Positions 22,156 through 31,465 of a stretch of DNA of 64,000 nucleotides are shown here, one piece after another. The notes under the pieces are model-generated. The model ran no database searches and was not told the DNA's origin. It saw only the letters and a program-made list of their open reading frames with translations. Each line of letters begins with the position of its first letter. Within the stretch, counting starts at the first letter, position 1. Source of the DNA: Acidobacteriota bacterium (GTDB lineage: Bacteria; Acidobacteriota; Terriglobia; Terriglobales; SCQP01). Location of the stretch: NCBI GenBank assembly GCA_027459505.1, contig DAIDIE010000036.1, positions 158,988 to 222,987 on the forward strand, given 5' to 3'. The position numbers were made by a program, and so were the translations under genes.

Positions 22156-22896
22156 ATGCCAACTACTGCCGCGCAAACTCGTTTGGAAGGGCCTGACCGT
22201 CCTCAGCTCCTGGCCCCGCTGTGGCACACCTGGACGTTACTGATTTTGCTGCTAAGCTTTGCGCTGCTCAGCGTCTGGCAGACGACCCATGGCGTGCTCG
22301 GGTTTGGATTCCACCTCGCAAACTCTCACCAATCGTGGTCGAAAATCACCCGGCTTTATGTGAGCACCATTGGCTTCGAAGGTCTGCTGCTGGCGTTTGT
22401 CGCATTTGGCGTGCAAGGGAATGGTGGCTCGCTGGCAAAAGTGTTCGGCCCATGGAAAGGATGGAAGGAGCTTTTGCTCGGCCTGCCGCTGTGGCTGGTG
22501 CTGACTCTCACCAATGCTCTCATCGCAAAAGGCCTCTTCCATGTGGGCTCTAATCCCACGCTGTCTGCGATGGCCCCACATTCCAATCTGGAGCTGACAT
22601 TCTGGGTCGCATTGAGCATCACTGCCGGGTTTTCCGAGGAAATCATCTCCCGTGGCTACTTGCAAAAACAGTTCAAAGTCTTGTGCAACAGCGCAGGCAT
22701 AGCCGTGCTCCTTCAGGCAGTCATTTTCGGGTGCCTGCATCTGTACCAAGGCTGGCGCAATGCCATTGCGCTGACTGTGTTTGGCTTGTTATTAGGACTC
22801 GTGGCGGAGTGGCGCAAGACCTTGTGGGCGCCCGTCATCGCACATAGCTGGAACGACGCTGTCTCTGGTATCCTGTTGCGCCTGATGGTGCACTGA
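22156..22896 (+). CDS. CPBP-family intramembrane metalloprotease
   Basis: GFSEEIISRGYLQKQF; QAVIFGCLHLYQGWRN; VIAHSWNDA. Confidence 0.85.
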   Translation: MPTTAAQTRLEGPDRPQLLAPLWHTWTLLILLLSFALLSVWQTTHGVLGFGFHLANSHQSWSKITRLYVSTIGFEGLLLAFVAFGVQGNGGSLAKVFGPWKGWKELLLGLPLWLVLTLTNALIAKGLFHVGSNPTLSAMAPHSNLELTFWVALSITAGFSEEIISRGYLQKQFKVLCNSAGIAVLLQAVIFGCLHLYQGWRNAIALTVFGLLLGLVAEWRKTLWAPVIAHSWNDAVSGILLRLMVH

Positions 22897-22900
22897 GGCC
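22870..22900 (+). repeat. 31-bp direct repeat, left copy
   Basis: atcctgttgcgcctgatggtgcactgaggcc, identical at 24767-24797. Confidence 0.97.
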
Positions 22901-22903
22901 GAT

Positions 22904-23087
22904 GCGGCACGGCCGCTTTTATTCCACCCGCTTCGGCGTCCGGCCCCACCCGGCGCCGCGCGGCGCCGCGCCGGGACCCCGGCCGAAGCTCACGGATGGT
23001 AGCCGCGCTTCACCAGCCCGAGTTCGTCATGCTACGGCGCTTCTGCGATCTCGAACTCGAAATCAGTTCGACTCGGCCCTGGCCCGC
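22904..23087 (+). repeat. Dispersed repeat R1, copy f
   Basis: gcggcacggccgcttttattccacccgcttcggcgtccggcc...ggccgaagctcacggatggtagccgcgcttcac...gatctcgaactcgaaatcagttcgactcggccctggc. Confidence 0.9.
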
Positions 23088-23208
23088 AAAGTGAATCGTT
23101 GCGTCCTCCACTCGAGCTTTGCGTAGCTGAGCTTGCAAGCCGGGGGAGCGCGACGCAGAAAACAACGGCGGTCTTTCTCCCGTGAATTTTCCTGACCACA
23201 AGTTCGGA

Positions 23209-24645
23209 CTAACTCTCGATCACGAGCGCCGAGTATGGCTCCACTTGCAGAAGGAGAGACCCATTAGTAATGGATGGTGCTGGATTGAACTGGGGTTGGA
23301 ACGGCTGACTGGCATTGACGCTCCGTTTCCCAAACTGAACCCCATCCGTGCTGTCAATCGCCGGTCCTTTTAATTGCAACCGGCGACTGGATGGGCTCTG
23401 GGGCAGGCCGAGTACGCGGACATTGACCGTTTCCGCGGCTTTATTAATCAGACCAATCGCGAACCGGCCGGGTCCGTCCACCCCCGCATAAGCCACCAGG
23501 TTCTGTTGCTGCGCTTGAGAGCCTACTGTGCATTGCACAAGCGTTCGGCCGATAAACTCTTTGGCAAACAACATTCCGTAATACAGCGGGCGCGCGCTGC
23601 TGTGGCGACCGCGATTTGTGGCAATAGGAGTGTAGGCGCCTTGACCGCCGCCGTGCAGGTTTACACCAATCACCTGCGCCTGAGCAAGCTGCAAAAGATA
23701 GTCAGCCCCCCAAAGCGCTGACGCGTAGGTATTGCTGACACCCCATTTGCCTCCGCCATAACAGGAGTTCCCTTCCGTCATTCGAAACGGCCGCTTCAGA
23801 GCACAGACTGCCTGGTTAACGAGTTCCAACCCGGCAGTCTTCCCAAAACGGCCGCGACGTAGCAAAAACTCAATGTTCATGCGCGGATCCGCCGGCGGCC
23901 CTTCGGCATAGTAATGGCCGCTCAGAAACCGCAGGTCAGGGCAACGTTCCGCCATGTCGACCAGCCAACGGTACTTGTAGGCAACGTCAGGTCCGGCAAA
24001 ATCGGCTTCCGGAACGGCGCGTTGCACGGCGTCGTGGTAGTGCTTCCATTTCATCCAATACTCGGCAAAGCTCCAGCGGTGGCGAGGGTCGGAGTGTTGT
24101 GGATCGAGTGGCATCAGGTCGGGCTCATTGCCGATCTGGAAGGCGAGCAGCATCCGCCCCAAAGTCTGGCTAACAAAGCGTGCCTGCGAGACCGCTTCCT
24201 CCACACTGCCAGTCTTCAGATTTAGGCCGTAAATTGCCTGCCAGCCTGTTTGTTCCAGAAATCCGCGCAGGTTACGAATGGCCTGCCGGGTCACGCGAGC
24301 ACCATGCCGGCCTCCTGGCCGGGTGCCGCCTTCCGCATCCCATACCGCAAAATCCGAACTGTTTCCGCCGATGCGAAGCACGCCGCGAAGTCCCAGGGTA
24401 CGCACCAACTGAATCAGTTCCCCATTATCCGGCGCAAACATTTGAGGGTCCGCCAACTGCGACGTTTCGTAGCTCAACCCAATGAAATCCCCTGGCATGG
24501 TGGCCAGAGGACGGTCAGCATCGACGCGAACCTCGAGCGCTGCGTTAGCCCCGCTACTGTGAAGTTGTGCGAAGGCCGCTGGAGTGAGCAAAGCAGCGGC
24601 GCCTGCTTCGGCAGCTCGCAGAAGAAAATTCCGGCGTGAGGGCAT
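23209..24645 (-). CDS. GH79-like glycoside hydrolase with Tat signal
   Basis: MPSRRNFLLRAAEAG Tat motif; FQIGNEPDLM with acid/base NE; FRMTEGNS nucleophile-like segment. Confidence 0.75.
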   Translation of the reverse strand: MPSRRNFLLRAAEAGAAALLTPAAFAQLHSSGANAALEVRVDADRPLATMPGDFIGLSYETSQLADPQMFAPDNGELIQLVRTLGLRGVLRIGGNSSDFAVWDAEGGTRPGGRHGARVTRQAIRNLRGFLEQTGWQAIYGLNLKTGSVEEAVSQARFVSQTLGRMLLAFQIGNEPDLMPLDPQHSDPRHRWSFAEYWMKWKHYHDAVQRAVPEADFAGPDVAYKYRWLVDMAERCPDLRFLSGHYYAEGPPADPRMNIEFLLRRGRFGKTAGLELVNQAVCALKRPFRMTEGNSCYGGGKWGVSNTYASALWGADYLLQLAQAQVIGVNLHGGGQGAYTPIATNRGRHSSARPLYYGMLFAKEFIGRTLVQCTVGSQAQQQNLVAYAGVDGPGRFAIGLINKAAETVNVRVLGLPQSPSSRRLQLKGPAIDSTDGVQFGKRSVNASQPFQPQFNPAPSITNGSLLLQVEPYSALVIES

Positions 24646-24766
24646 TGCAGTGTCTCCTAAGCGCGGCTTCAGAGCTCACTGATAACACATTCGGGGCACA
24701 ACTGTCGAAGACAAGCTCCGCCGACAGCTCAGTAGCGCTCTTGGAAACGTTGACGCTTTCGCCAGC

Positions 24767-24797
24767 ATCCTGTTGCGCCTGATGGTGCACTGAGGCC
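24767..24797 (+). repeat. 31-bp direct repeat, right copy
   Basis: Identical to 22870-22900; corresponds to the last codons of the CPBP gene. Confidence 0.97.
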
Positions 24798-24801
24798 CGG
24801 T

Positions 24802-25179
24802 TTAACTGCGCTCCAGCCGGCAGGTCCCTTCACAGTCGCGATTCCAGCGATAGCGGTTACGAGCCACCCATTGGTATGCCTTGGCGGCCAACGCATGCAC
24901 GCCGGGCGCTTCCATGACGTGAGCGATCCAGCGCCGGCCAGGCAGTTCGCGCAGCACCCGCGACCACGCGTCAATTCCGCGATAAACCCGCCCCTGACCA
25001 TCAACCAAATGCACCTTCGCCAGCGCCTGCTCTAGCTTGACCTGCGGAAACTGCAAGCTGGCCTCGGGAGCATGCAGGTCAAGCAGCCGCACGCGTTGCC
25101 CCGCATCCCAGCGCCGCACCCGTTGCGCACTGCGCTGGCATAACCGGCACTGCCCGTCATAGAGAAGCGTCACCGCCAT
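24802..25179 (-). CDS. DCC-family (DUF393) thiol-disulfide oxidoreductase-like protein
   Basis: MAVTLLYDGQCRLCQRSAQRVRRWD. Confidence 0.85.
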   Translation of the reverse strand: MAVTLLYDGQCRLCQRSAQRVRRWDAGQRVRLLDLHAPEASLQFPQVKLEQALAKVHLVDGQGRVYRGIDAWSRVLRELPGRRWIAHVMEAPGVHALAAKAYQWVARNRYRWNRDCEGTCRLERS

Positions 25180-25459
25180 CCTTCCTAGTTTAGGGCTTGC
25201 TTGAGAACCAGCGCTGGGCAACAGGAAGGGCCGCGGCTTGGCCATGGAACGCGCTCTCACCGGCATTTCAAGAAGCTGGAAAGCGGGACGCGGCTTGCGA
25301 TCGTTGTTGGTGAAATCGTTGAATGACATAAGATCTGCTTTTCCTGAATAGAATTCAGCGCGCTGGGAACAGTTGGCACTGGTCACGCGAGAAGAGTCAG
25401 GTGCTCGAATATCGAGTCTCCTGCGCAACTGGCGGCCGGGAGCGCTTCTCTTTGGAAAA

Positions 25460-27361
25460 TTAGTTGGCCGTGGCCGCCTGCGCGCGCGTGGTCTTTAATT
25501 GCTGCGCTTCCAGCAAGCGCGCGTACCGCCCCTGACGATGGGCCAACTCGTCGGGGGTCCCCATTTCGGCGATGGCGCCACCGGCAAGAACCAACACGCG
25601 ATTGGCGCGCAGGGTGCTGGCCAGCCGGTGCGAGATCAGGAACGTGGTCCGCCCGCGCACCAGGTTCTGCAGTGCGGAATTGACCGCCTGCTCGCTTTCC
25701 GCGTCGAGTTGCGAAGTGGCCTCGTCAAGAATCAAGATGCTGGGATCGCAAAGCAGTGCGCGGGCAATAGCCAGCCGCTGCTTCTGTCCACCGGAAAGAC
25801 GCGCGCCGCGCTCGCCCACACGCGTCTCATATCCCAGCGGCATTTTCTCGATGAATTCATGGGCGTAAGCCGCGCGCGCCGCCAACTCAATTTGCTCCTC
25901 GCTGGCGCCGGGACGCGCGTAAGCGATGTTTTCTCCGATCGTTCCGTCCAGCAGCACCGGCTCCTGCAGCACTACCGCGATTTGCGAACGCAAGTGCTCC
26001 AGCCGCATCTCCTGAATTCCGACGCCGTCAATGCTGATCGCGCCCACTTCGGGATGGTAGAAGCGCAGCAGCAGATCCATGAGTGTGGTCTTGCCCTCGC
26101 CGCTGCCACCCACCAGCGCGATCACTTCACCGGGCTGGGCCTCGAAGCTGACATCCCGCAACACGCGCCGTCGCGGACGTCCCTCCTGCGCCGGATAGGC
26201 AAACGACACCCGCTCAAAACGCACTTGCCCGGCCCAGCGCGGGGCTATCGCTTCCGCCCGATCCACGCTGGCTGGCAACAACTGCTGTTCGGTCGGCCGG
26301 TCCAGAAATTCGAAGGCGCAACCCACCGCCACCAGGCTCTTGCGCACCGAGGTGTACATGCTGGTCAGCAGCGTCATTGGCGGGTAGATCATGCTGGCGT
26401 AGGTAATTGCCGCCACCCAGGTGCCCGGCGTGATGCGCCCCTGCAGCACCAGCGCCACCCCGTAGAGCAGCACCGAGGCGCGCCCAGCCAGCGCCAGCAA
26501 CCCTTTCAGTCCCTGAAAACCGGAATCCACCCAAACCAGCCGCCATAGCTTGTGAAACAGCGAGCGCGCTCCCTGGTCATAGCGCTCGATCTCGGCGTCC
26601 TCGCGCGCCATCGACTTCACCGTCTTGATCACGCCCAGGACTTCATAGACGCGGCGGTAAATCGTGCTCCAGCCCTCCTGCACCTCTTCCTCACCGGCAA
26701 CCAGCACGCGGGTGGCGGCGGAGGTAGTCCACAAAAACAGCGGCAGCGGCGCCAGCGCGCACAGTGCCAGGCGAGGCGATAACTGAAAGAGCAGGTAACC
26801 CATCATCAGCAGGTTGGCGATGTTGGGCACCAGGGACTGCAGCAAGTCACCGATGAGCTGCCCCATGGCGGCCACGCCGCGATCCAATCGCGTCATCACA
26901 TAGCCCACGCCGCTGCTCTGTTCGTTGTTGTCCGAACCCAGATGAAAACTCAATGGCTGCTGGAAGATGTGGTGCAGGACCTGGCGTGACAGCCCTGAAC
27001 TGGCGTCAAAGCGCACCTTGTTGACCACCTGTGAAAGGCCGGTCTGTAGCACCTGCTGCACAATCGAAATCGCCGCCAGCAGCGCCACAGCTTTGGCGGC
27101 GTCGCCCAGCAGGTGTCCGCGCAGCGCCGCGTCGGCATGGCCGCGCATCATCAGGTCCACCAGGTAGCGGAAAAACAGCGGCTCGACCGCGCCTCCGGCC
27201 GCGGTGGCCACACCCAGCAATCCCGCCACCCAGATCCAGCCCTGGTAGGGACGTAAATGCGCCAACAACTGACGCTTGGCTTGCGGACGAGCTTCGGGCA
27301 ATGAGGCGAACTTTTCCAGGCTGGAGGTGGGCACGCAGGCTCCGGGGGGACGAGGTTGCAA
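25460..27361 (-). CDS. ABC transporter, fused permease/ATPase (MsbA-like)
   Basis: GGSGEGKTTLMDLLLRFY; RLSGGQKQRLAIARALL; LDEATSQLD; N-terminal TM domain. Confidence 0.93.
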   Translation of the reverse strand: MQPRPPGACVPTSSLEKFASLPEARPQAKRQLLAHLRPYQGWIWVAGLLGVATAAGGAVEPLFFRYLVDLMMRGHADAALRGHLLGDAAKAVALLAAISIVQQVLQTGLSQVVNKVRFDASSGLSRQVLHHIFQQPLSFHLGSDNNEQSSGVGYVMTRLDRGVAAMGQLIGDLLQSLVPNIANLLMMGYLLFQLSPRLALCALAPLPLFLWTTSAATRVLVAGEEEVQEGWSTIYRRVYEVLGVIKTVKSMAREDAEIERYDQGARSLFHKLWRLVWVDSGFQGLKGLLALAGRASVLLYGVALVLQGRITPGTWVAAITYASMIYPPMTLLTSMYTSVRKSLVAVGCAFEFLDRPTEQQLLPASVDRAEAIAPRWAGQVRFERVSFAYPAQEGRPRRRVLRDVSFEAQPGEVIALVGGSGEGKTTLMDLLLRFYHPEVGAISIDGVGIQEMRLEHLRSQIAVVLQEPVLLDGTIGENIAYARPGASEEQIELAARAAYAHEFIEKMPLGYETRVGERGARLSGGQKQRLAIARALLCDPSILILDEATSQLDAESEQAVNSALQNLVRGRTTFLISHRLASTLRANRVLVLAGGAIAEMGTPDELAHRQGRYARLLEAQQLKTTRAQAATAN

Positions 27362-27442
27362 CCAGCATAGAGAGCCCCGCCCGCTGAACCCATCAGGTGA
27401 ACACTAGGGCGAAGTACGGGAGATGCCCTATCCCCGCCTGTC

Positions 27443-28159
27443 CTACTTTCCTTGCTCCTTGTGCAGTTCCATCACGCGGTGCAGCACCTTCTCGCGCGTG
27501 CGGTAGCCATGGCGAAACGACCATACCAAAGCGCTGACCGTGATCGCGCCCAGCAAAATGGGAGAGACCATCAACACCTCCGCCGGCGTGAGCGTATAGA
27601 TCAGCGCCAAGCGGATCAGCAGTTCGGAAACCAGCGCCACTCCCCATACTCCAGTAATCAGGCGTAGCGAAAAGCGCACCTCGGGCAGCGCCCAACTGGC
27701 GTTGTAGTGTACCTGCTTATGCGGATCGCTGCCCGCCATGAAGTGCCGCCCGAAGTAAAACATCAGCGGCCGCGGAAACAGCAGCGACACCAGGCAGGCA
27801 ACGCCAAACGCCCCGGTAAAGATGGATTCCCGCACCAGCAGCAGCCGCGGGCTGCCACCCAGGGTGATGGCAATGCCGTCGGTCAGAATGCCCAGGAAGA
27901 CAATGATGGCGATCGGATCGAGTTGCCGGAAACGCAGCAAATCCCAGAGGCTCTTGGCCAGGGGGAACAGCGACGCCATCACCAGCGATTTGAATTCGCT
28001 GGCGCCGTAATGCCGCGCCACCTTGTAGCACAGGGTGGGAATGACGGCGTTGAGCACGATGTCCCACAACACGCCTTGGAGCGGCGGCCGCGCCGCCGCG
28101 GCCTGTTCCTCCGGTGTTGCCGGGGGATTGCCAGGGGATGGGTTGGTCGGAATGCTCAA
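27443..28159 (-). CDS. VC0807-like membrane protein
   Basis: Multi-TM; FGRHFMAGSDPHKQVHYNASW. Confidence 0.6.
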   Translation of the reverse strand: MSIPTNPSPGNPPATPEEQAAAARPPLQGVLWDIVLNAVIPTLCYKVARHYGASEFKSLVMASLFPLAKSLWDLLRFRQLDPIAIIVFLGILTDGIAITLGGSPRLLLVRESIFTGAFGVACLVSLLFPRPLMFYFGRHFMAGSDPHKQVHYNASWALPEVRFSLRLITGVWGVALVSELLIRLALIYTLTPAEVLMVSPILLGAITVSALVWSFRHGYRTREKVLHRVMELHKEQGK

Positions 28160-28216
28160 ATCAGGGTAGTCCAGCGGAGGCGGATTGCTGCAAAGCCAGC
28201 GAAGGCTGAGCGACTA

Positions 28217-29089
28217 TTATTGCATTCCCAGCAGGCGCGACAACACTGGGGTTTCGCGCCCCTCGCACCACGCAAAGGCAATTTCGCTTTGCGGCAGGGG
28301 AGCGCGTAATGACCGGTACTCCACTCCCCGCTGGCGCAGCCCGCGCATGGCCTCCGGCAACAGCGCCACACCCAGCCCGGTGGCGACCAAAGCGACAATG
28401 GTCTGCATTTGCGTGGCGTGCTGCGTGATACGCGGACTGAAGCCGCTGTTGCGGCAGGCCGCCTGAATCTGTCCGTAGAGGGCGGGAGCGGCCCCCTCGG
28501 GAAAACAGATGAAGTCTTCGCCGGCCAGCTCGCGTAATACCAGCATCTTCTTCGCGCGCAAGCGGTGCCGCGCCGGAAGCGCCGCCACCAACCCCTCACG
28601 GCGGATCGTCTGAAAACGCAGGCCGGGAGCGGGCACCGCCAGCGGCAGGCGCACCACGCCCACATCCAGTTGTCCTTCCTGCAGCATGGCCACCTGCAGT
28701 TCCGAGCGGCGCTCCATGATCTGCAGCTCGAGTTCCGGCGCCTCCCGGCGCAATTGCCGCAACATCTCCGGCGCCGGACTATAGGGCGCCGAACTGCACA
28801 GCGCCACGCGCAGACGTCCCGCCCGCCCATGAGCGGCGCGCTGTGCGATCTCGAGCACGGCTTCCGCCTCGCGCAACACATGGCGCGCCTGCGCCAGAAC
28901 CAGTTCACCGGCGCCGGTCAGCCGCAACGGACGCTCCCGGCGGTCCAGCAGGCTGACGCCCAACTCCTCCTCCAACTGCCTGATCTGCAGACTCAGCGGA
29001 GGCTGCGCCATGTGCAGCCGGTCCGCCGCGCGGTGAAAGTTGCGCTCCTCCGCCACCGCAATGAAGTAGCGTAAATGCCGAAGTTCCAT
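28217..29089 (-). CDS. LysR-family transcriptional regulator
   Basis: MELRHLRYFIAVAEERNFHRAADRLHMAQPPLSLQIRQLEEELGVSLLDR. Confidence 0.95.
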   Translation of the reverse strand: MELRHLRYFIAVAEERNFHRAADRLHMAQPPLSLQIRQLEEELGVSLLDRRERPLRLTGAGELVLAQARHVLREAEAVLEIAQRAAHGRAGRLRVALCSSAPYSPAPEMLRQLRREAPELELQIMERRSELQVAMLQEGQLDVGVVRLPLAVPAPGLRFQTIRREGLVAALPARHRLRAKKMLVLRELAGEDFICFPEGAAPALYGQIQAACRNSGFSPRITQHATQMQTIVALVATGLGVALLPEAMRGLRQRGVEYRSLRAPLPQSEIAFAWCEGRETPVLSRLLGMQ

Positions 29090-29202
29090 AGCCGTGGACG
29101 CCCCGTGTTGAAACATTCAACGTATCGAAAGATACAAACTCGATATTTGCACAATCTTATCGCAATCGGCCATGCTGACAACGATTCGCAAGGAGCGTGC
29201 AC

Positions 29203-30144
29203 ATGGCAAGAACACGGGTTAAAGGCAATTTCAAACAGCTTTTGCGGAATGGGGATTGGCCCTATGCGGATTTGCCGGTCTTTGCCCCCCCTGATATGGA
29301 TCCGCCAGGGGCGGATTCCCCCGCGTTGGAATCATTCGCTGGGCTGCACCAGCGCGTGCGCGACCAGTTCGGGGGCAGCGCTCAGGCCTACACGGCGAGT
29401 CCAGGCCACGCCGATACGGCGGTATTGGATCGGCTTATGAACCTTCTGCAGCCCGCGCCCGGCGACCGAGCCCTGGATATCGCCACCGGCGCCGGCCATG
29501 TGGCGCTGGCGATGGCGGAGCGCGGTGCGGAAGTGACCGCGCTCGATCTCACCCCGGCCATGCTTGAAGAAGCGCAAAGCAATGCCATACGCCGCGGTCT
29601 GCCTATCACCACCACGGAAGGGGCGGCTGAGTGCCTTCCCTTCACCGGAAACATGTTCGACCTGGTCAGCGTGCGCCAGGCGCCGCATCATTTCGCGGAT
29701 GTCGCAGCGGCGGTGCGCGAAATGGCGCGCGTCCTTCGCCCTGGCGGCCGTCTGCTGCTGGTCGACAGCGCCGGACTGGAAGACCGGGCACTCGATACCC
29801 AATACGATCTCATCGAAAGGCTCCGCGACTCCACGCATGTGCGCAGCTACACGCCCTCACGCTGGACGGCAATGCTTTCGAGCGCCGGGCTGCTCCCCCG
29901 GTCCGTGGAAACCAGCCTCTACACCGAACACGGCCGCCCGATGGAGTTCTATTCCTGGACCGCCCGCGCCCGTACCAGCTCCGAAAATGTGCGCCGCCTG
30001 CAAGACCTGCTGCTCACCGCTTCGCCGCAACTGCGCCAGGCGCTGGGGATCGAAATCGCCCCCGGCTTCCTCGGACTCTGCATCCCTGAGGTGACCATCC
30101 TGGCGGAAAAATCCGCGGCCCGGGAATGCGACCCGGGAGCATGA
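29203..30144 (+). CDS. SAM-dependent methyltransferase
   Basis: ALDIATGAGHVALAMAERGAEVTALDLTPAMLEEA...EMARVLRPGGRLLLVD. Confidence 0.92.
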   Translation: MARTRVKGNFKQLLRNGDWPYADLPVFAPPDMDPPGADSPALESFAGLHQRVRDQFGGSAQAYTASPGHADTAVLDRLMNLLQPAPGDRALDIATGAGHVALAMAERGAEVTALDLTPAMLEEAQSNAIRRGLPITTTEGAAECLPFTGNMFDLVSVRQAPHHFADVAAAVREMARVLRPGGRLLLVDSAGLEDRALDTQYDLIERLRDSTHVRSYTPSRWTAMLSSAGLLPRSVETSLYTEHGRPMEFYSWTARARTSSENVRRLQDLLLTASPQLRQALGIEIAPGFLGLCIPEVTILAEKSAARECDPGA

Positions 30145-30388
30145 TTCATCGGGCGATAGAGACTGAGCCGGTGCGAAAACGACCCCGCTATTGAGCTGCA
30201 AGTGGGAGGGCCCATCTTATGGCGGGGACACTGCGATCCAGTCAACGGCGGGCGAAGCCAATTCAATTGCGGTCTTCACCGCAAACGTCCGCTCGGTTTG
30301 ACAGCCAGCGCCGCCCATCGTATTCTAAATAAGCCTCTTCGCACAGCCTGCGGGCTGTTGAGGCCTGCTTCATCCCCCTCCAGTACCC

Positions 30389-30465
30389 GCGCCCTTAGCT
30401 CAGTTGGATAGAGCGTCTGGCTACGAACCAGAAGGTCGGGAGTTCGAATCTCTCAGGGCGCACCA
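30389..30465 (+). tRNA. tRNA-Arg (anticodon ACG), CCA encoded
   Basis: GCGCCCT/AGGGCGC acceptor; CTGGCTACGAACCAG anticodon arm; GGGAGTTCGAATCTCTC T-arm; 3' ACCA. Confidence 0.95.
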
Positions 30466-30701
30466 TCTTCTGAAATATTCTGGCGGTATCCGCCGGCGCC
30501 ATTCTCCGCCCATGAGCGGATCAACTGAAAACGGCAAACTGCCACAGCCACCCTCGGTCTTGCTTTATTCCCGGAATCGTTACCCCTGGTTTGCGTGCGC
30601 CGCTCGACCTCGCCTCACCACCCAGCCGCCCATTAATCCGGGGCTGGGCGACCGATGCTAGACTGACCTAAACACGCTGCTCCGCACGAAGTTGGTGAGT
30701 C

Positions 30702-31288
30702 ATGAGCCCGTTCAACTTCCGTATCTTAGTTGTTGACGATTATCCTTCGACTCAAGCCGTTTCCAAAGCCATTTTGGAAACGAAAGGGTATGAGGTGCAC
30801 TGCGCCAGCGACTGCTTTGCCGCACTCCTTGCCCTCAAGGATTCCCTGCCTGACCTGATCATTTCAGACTTGCGGATGCCCCGCATGAGTGGTTTTGAAC
30901 TGCTCTCGGTCGTGCGCCGCCGCTTTCCCCAGATCCCGGTCATTGCCATTAGCGCGAATTTCAGCGGTGAAGATGTACCCTCCGGGGTGCTGGCGGACGC
31001 CTTCTTTCAAAAGGCAATTACACTCCGGCGCGGCTCTTTGAAAGAGTGGCCGAATTGGTGCGGATTCTCCCGCAGCGCCCGCGCCCAGGCCAACTCAAAA
31101 CTCCTCAAATCTGGCGAATGGAGAGCCCGGGCCAAACGCTGCTTGCCGTTACCTGCAATCACTGCCTCCGCAGTTTTCCAGTTCGCATGCCAGCCGTGGC
31201 TGGGCCGCAAAAAGCGGACTGCGATTTTTGCCAAACCCAGGTGGAGTTCGTTTGCTCGGAGATGTTTCTCAGCAAGAGCAGCGCGTAG
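30702..31288 (+). pseudogene. Response regulator with C-terminal zinc-ribbon-like tail, interrupted by a -1 frameshift near 31013
   Basis: Receiver ILVVDDYPSTQAV...DLIISDLRMPRMSGFE...ISANFSG...FFQK then frame jump to NYTPARLFERVAELVRILPQ...CNHCLRSF...CDFCQTQVEF. Confidence 0.75.
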
Positions 31289-31325
31289 ACGAATCGTTGG
31301 CTGGCTCTCCAACCGGCACGCATTA

Positions 31326-31443
31326 AGGAATTTCGCCGCCCTCCACTGGCGACAGGCCCCAGCAACGGCGTTGTCTGCCGTTGCTGGGCGGCGATCGCCT
31401 CCGGCGTCTTTCCCACAGGGAGGACTCGGTGGCTCGCTCCTAT
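31326..31443 (+). repeat. Dispersed repeat R2, copy a (short) with an internal perfect hairpin
   Basis: ggaatttcgccgccctccactggcgac...acagggaggactcggtggctcgctcct shared with copies b-d; cccagcaacggc/gccgttgctggg stem. Confidence 0.8.
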
Positions 31444-31465
31444 AACTGCTGTCCAGCGCGCGCCG

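Noticed and set aside
30389-30465. tRNA-Arg as integration site for the 40-58 kb accessory region
   Set aside because: No second copy of the tRNA 3' end noticed in the window, and core genes (der, purC, lysC) lie between.
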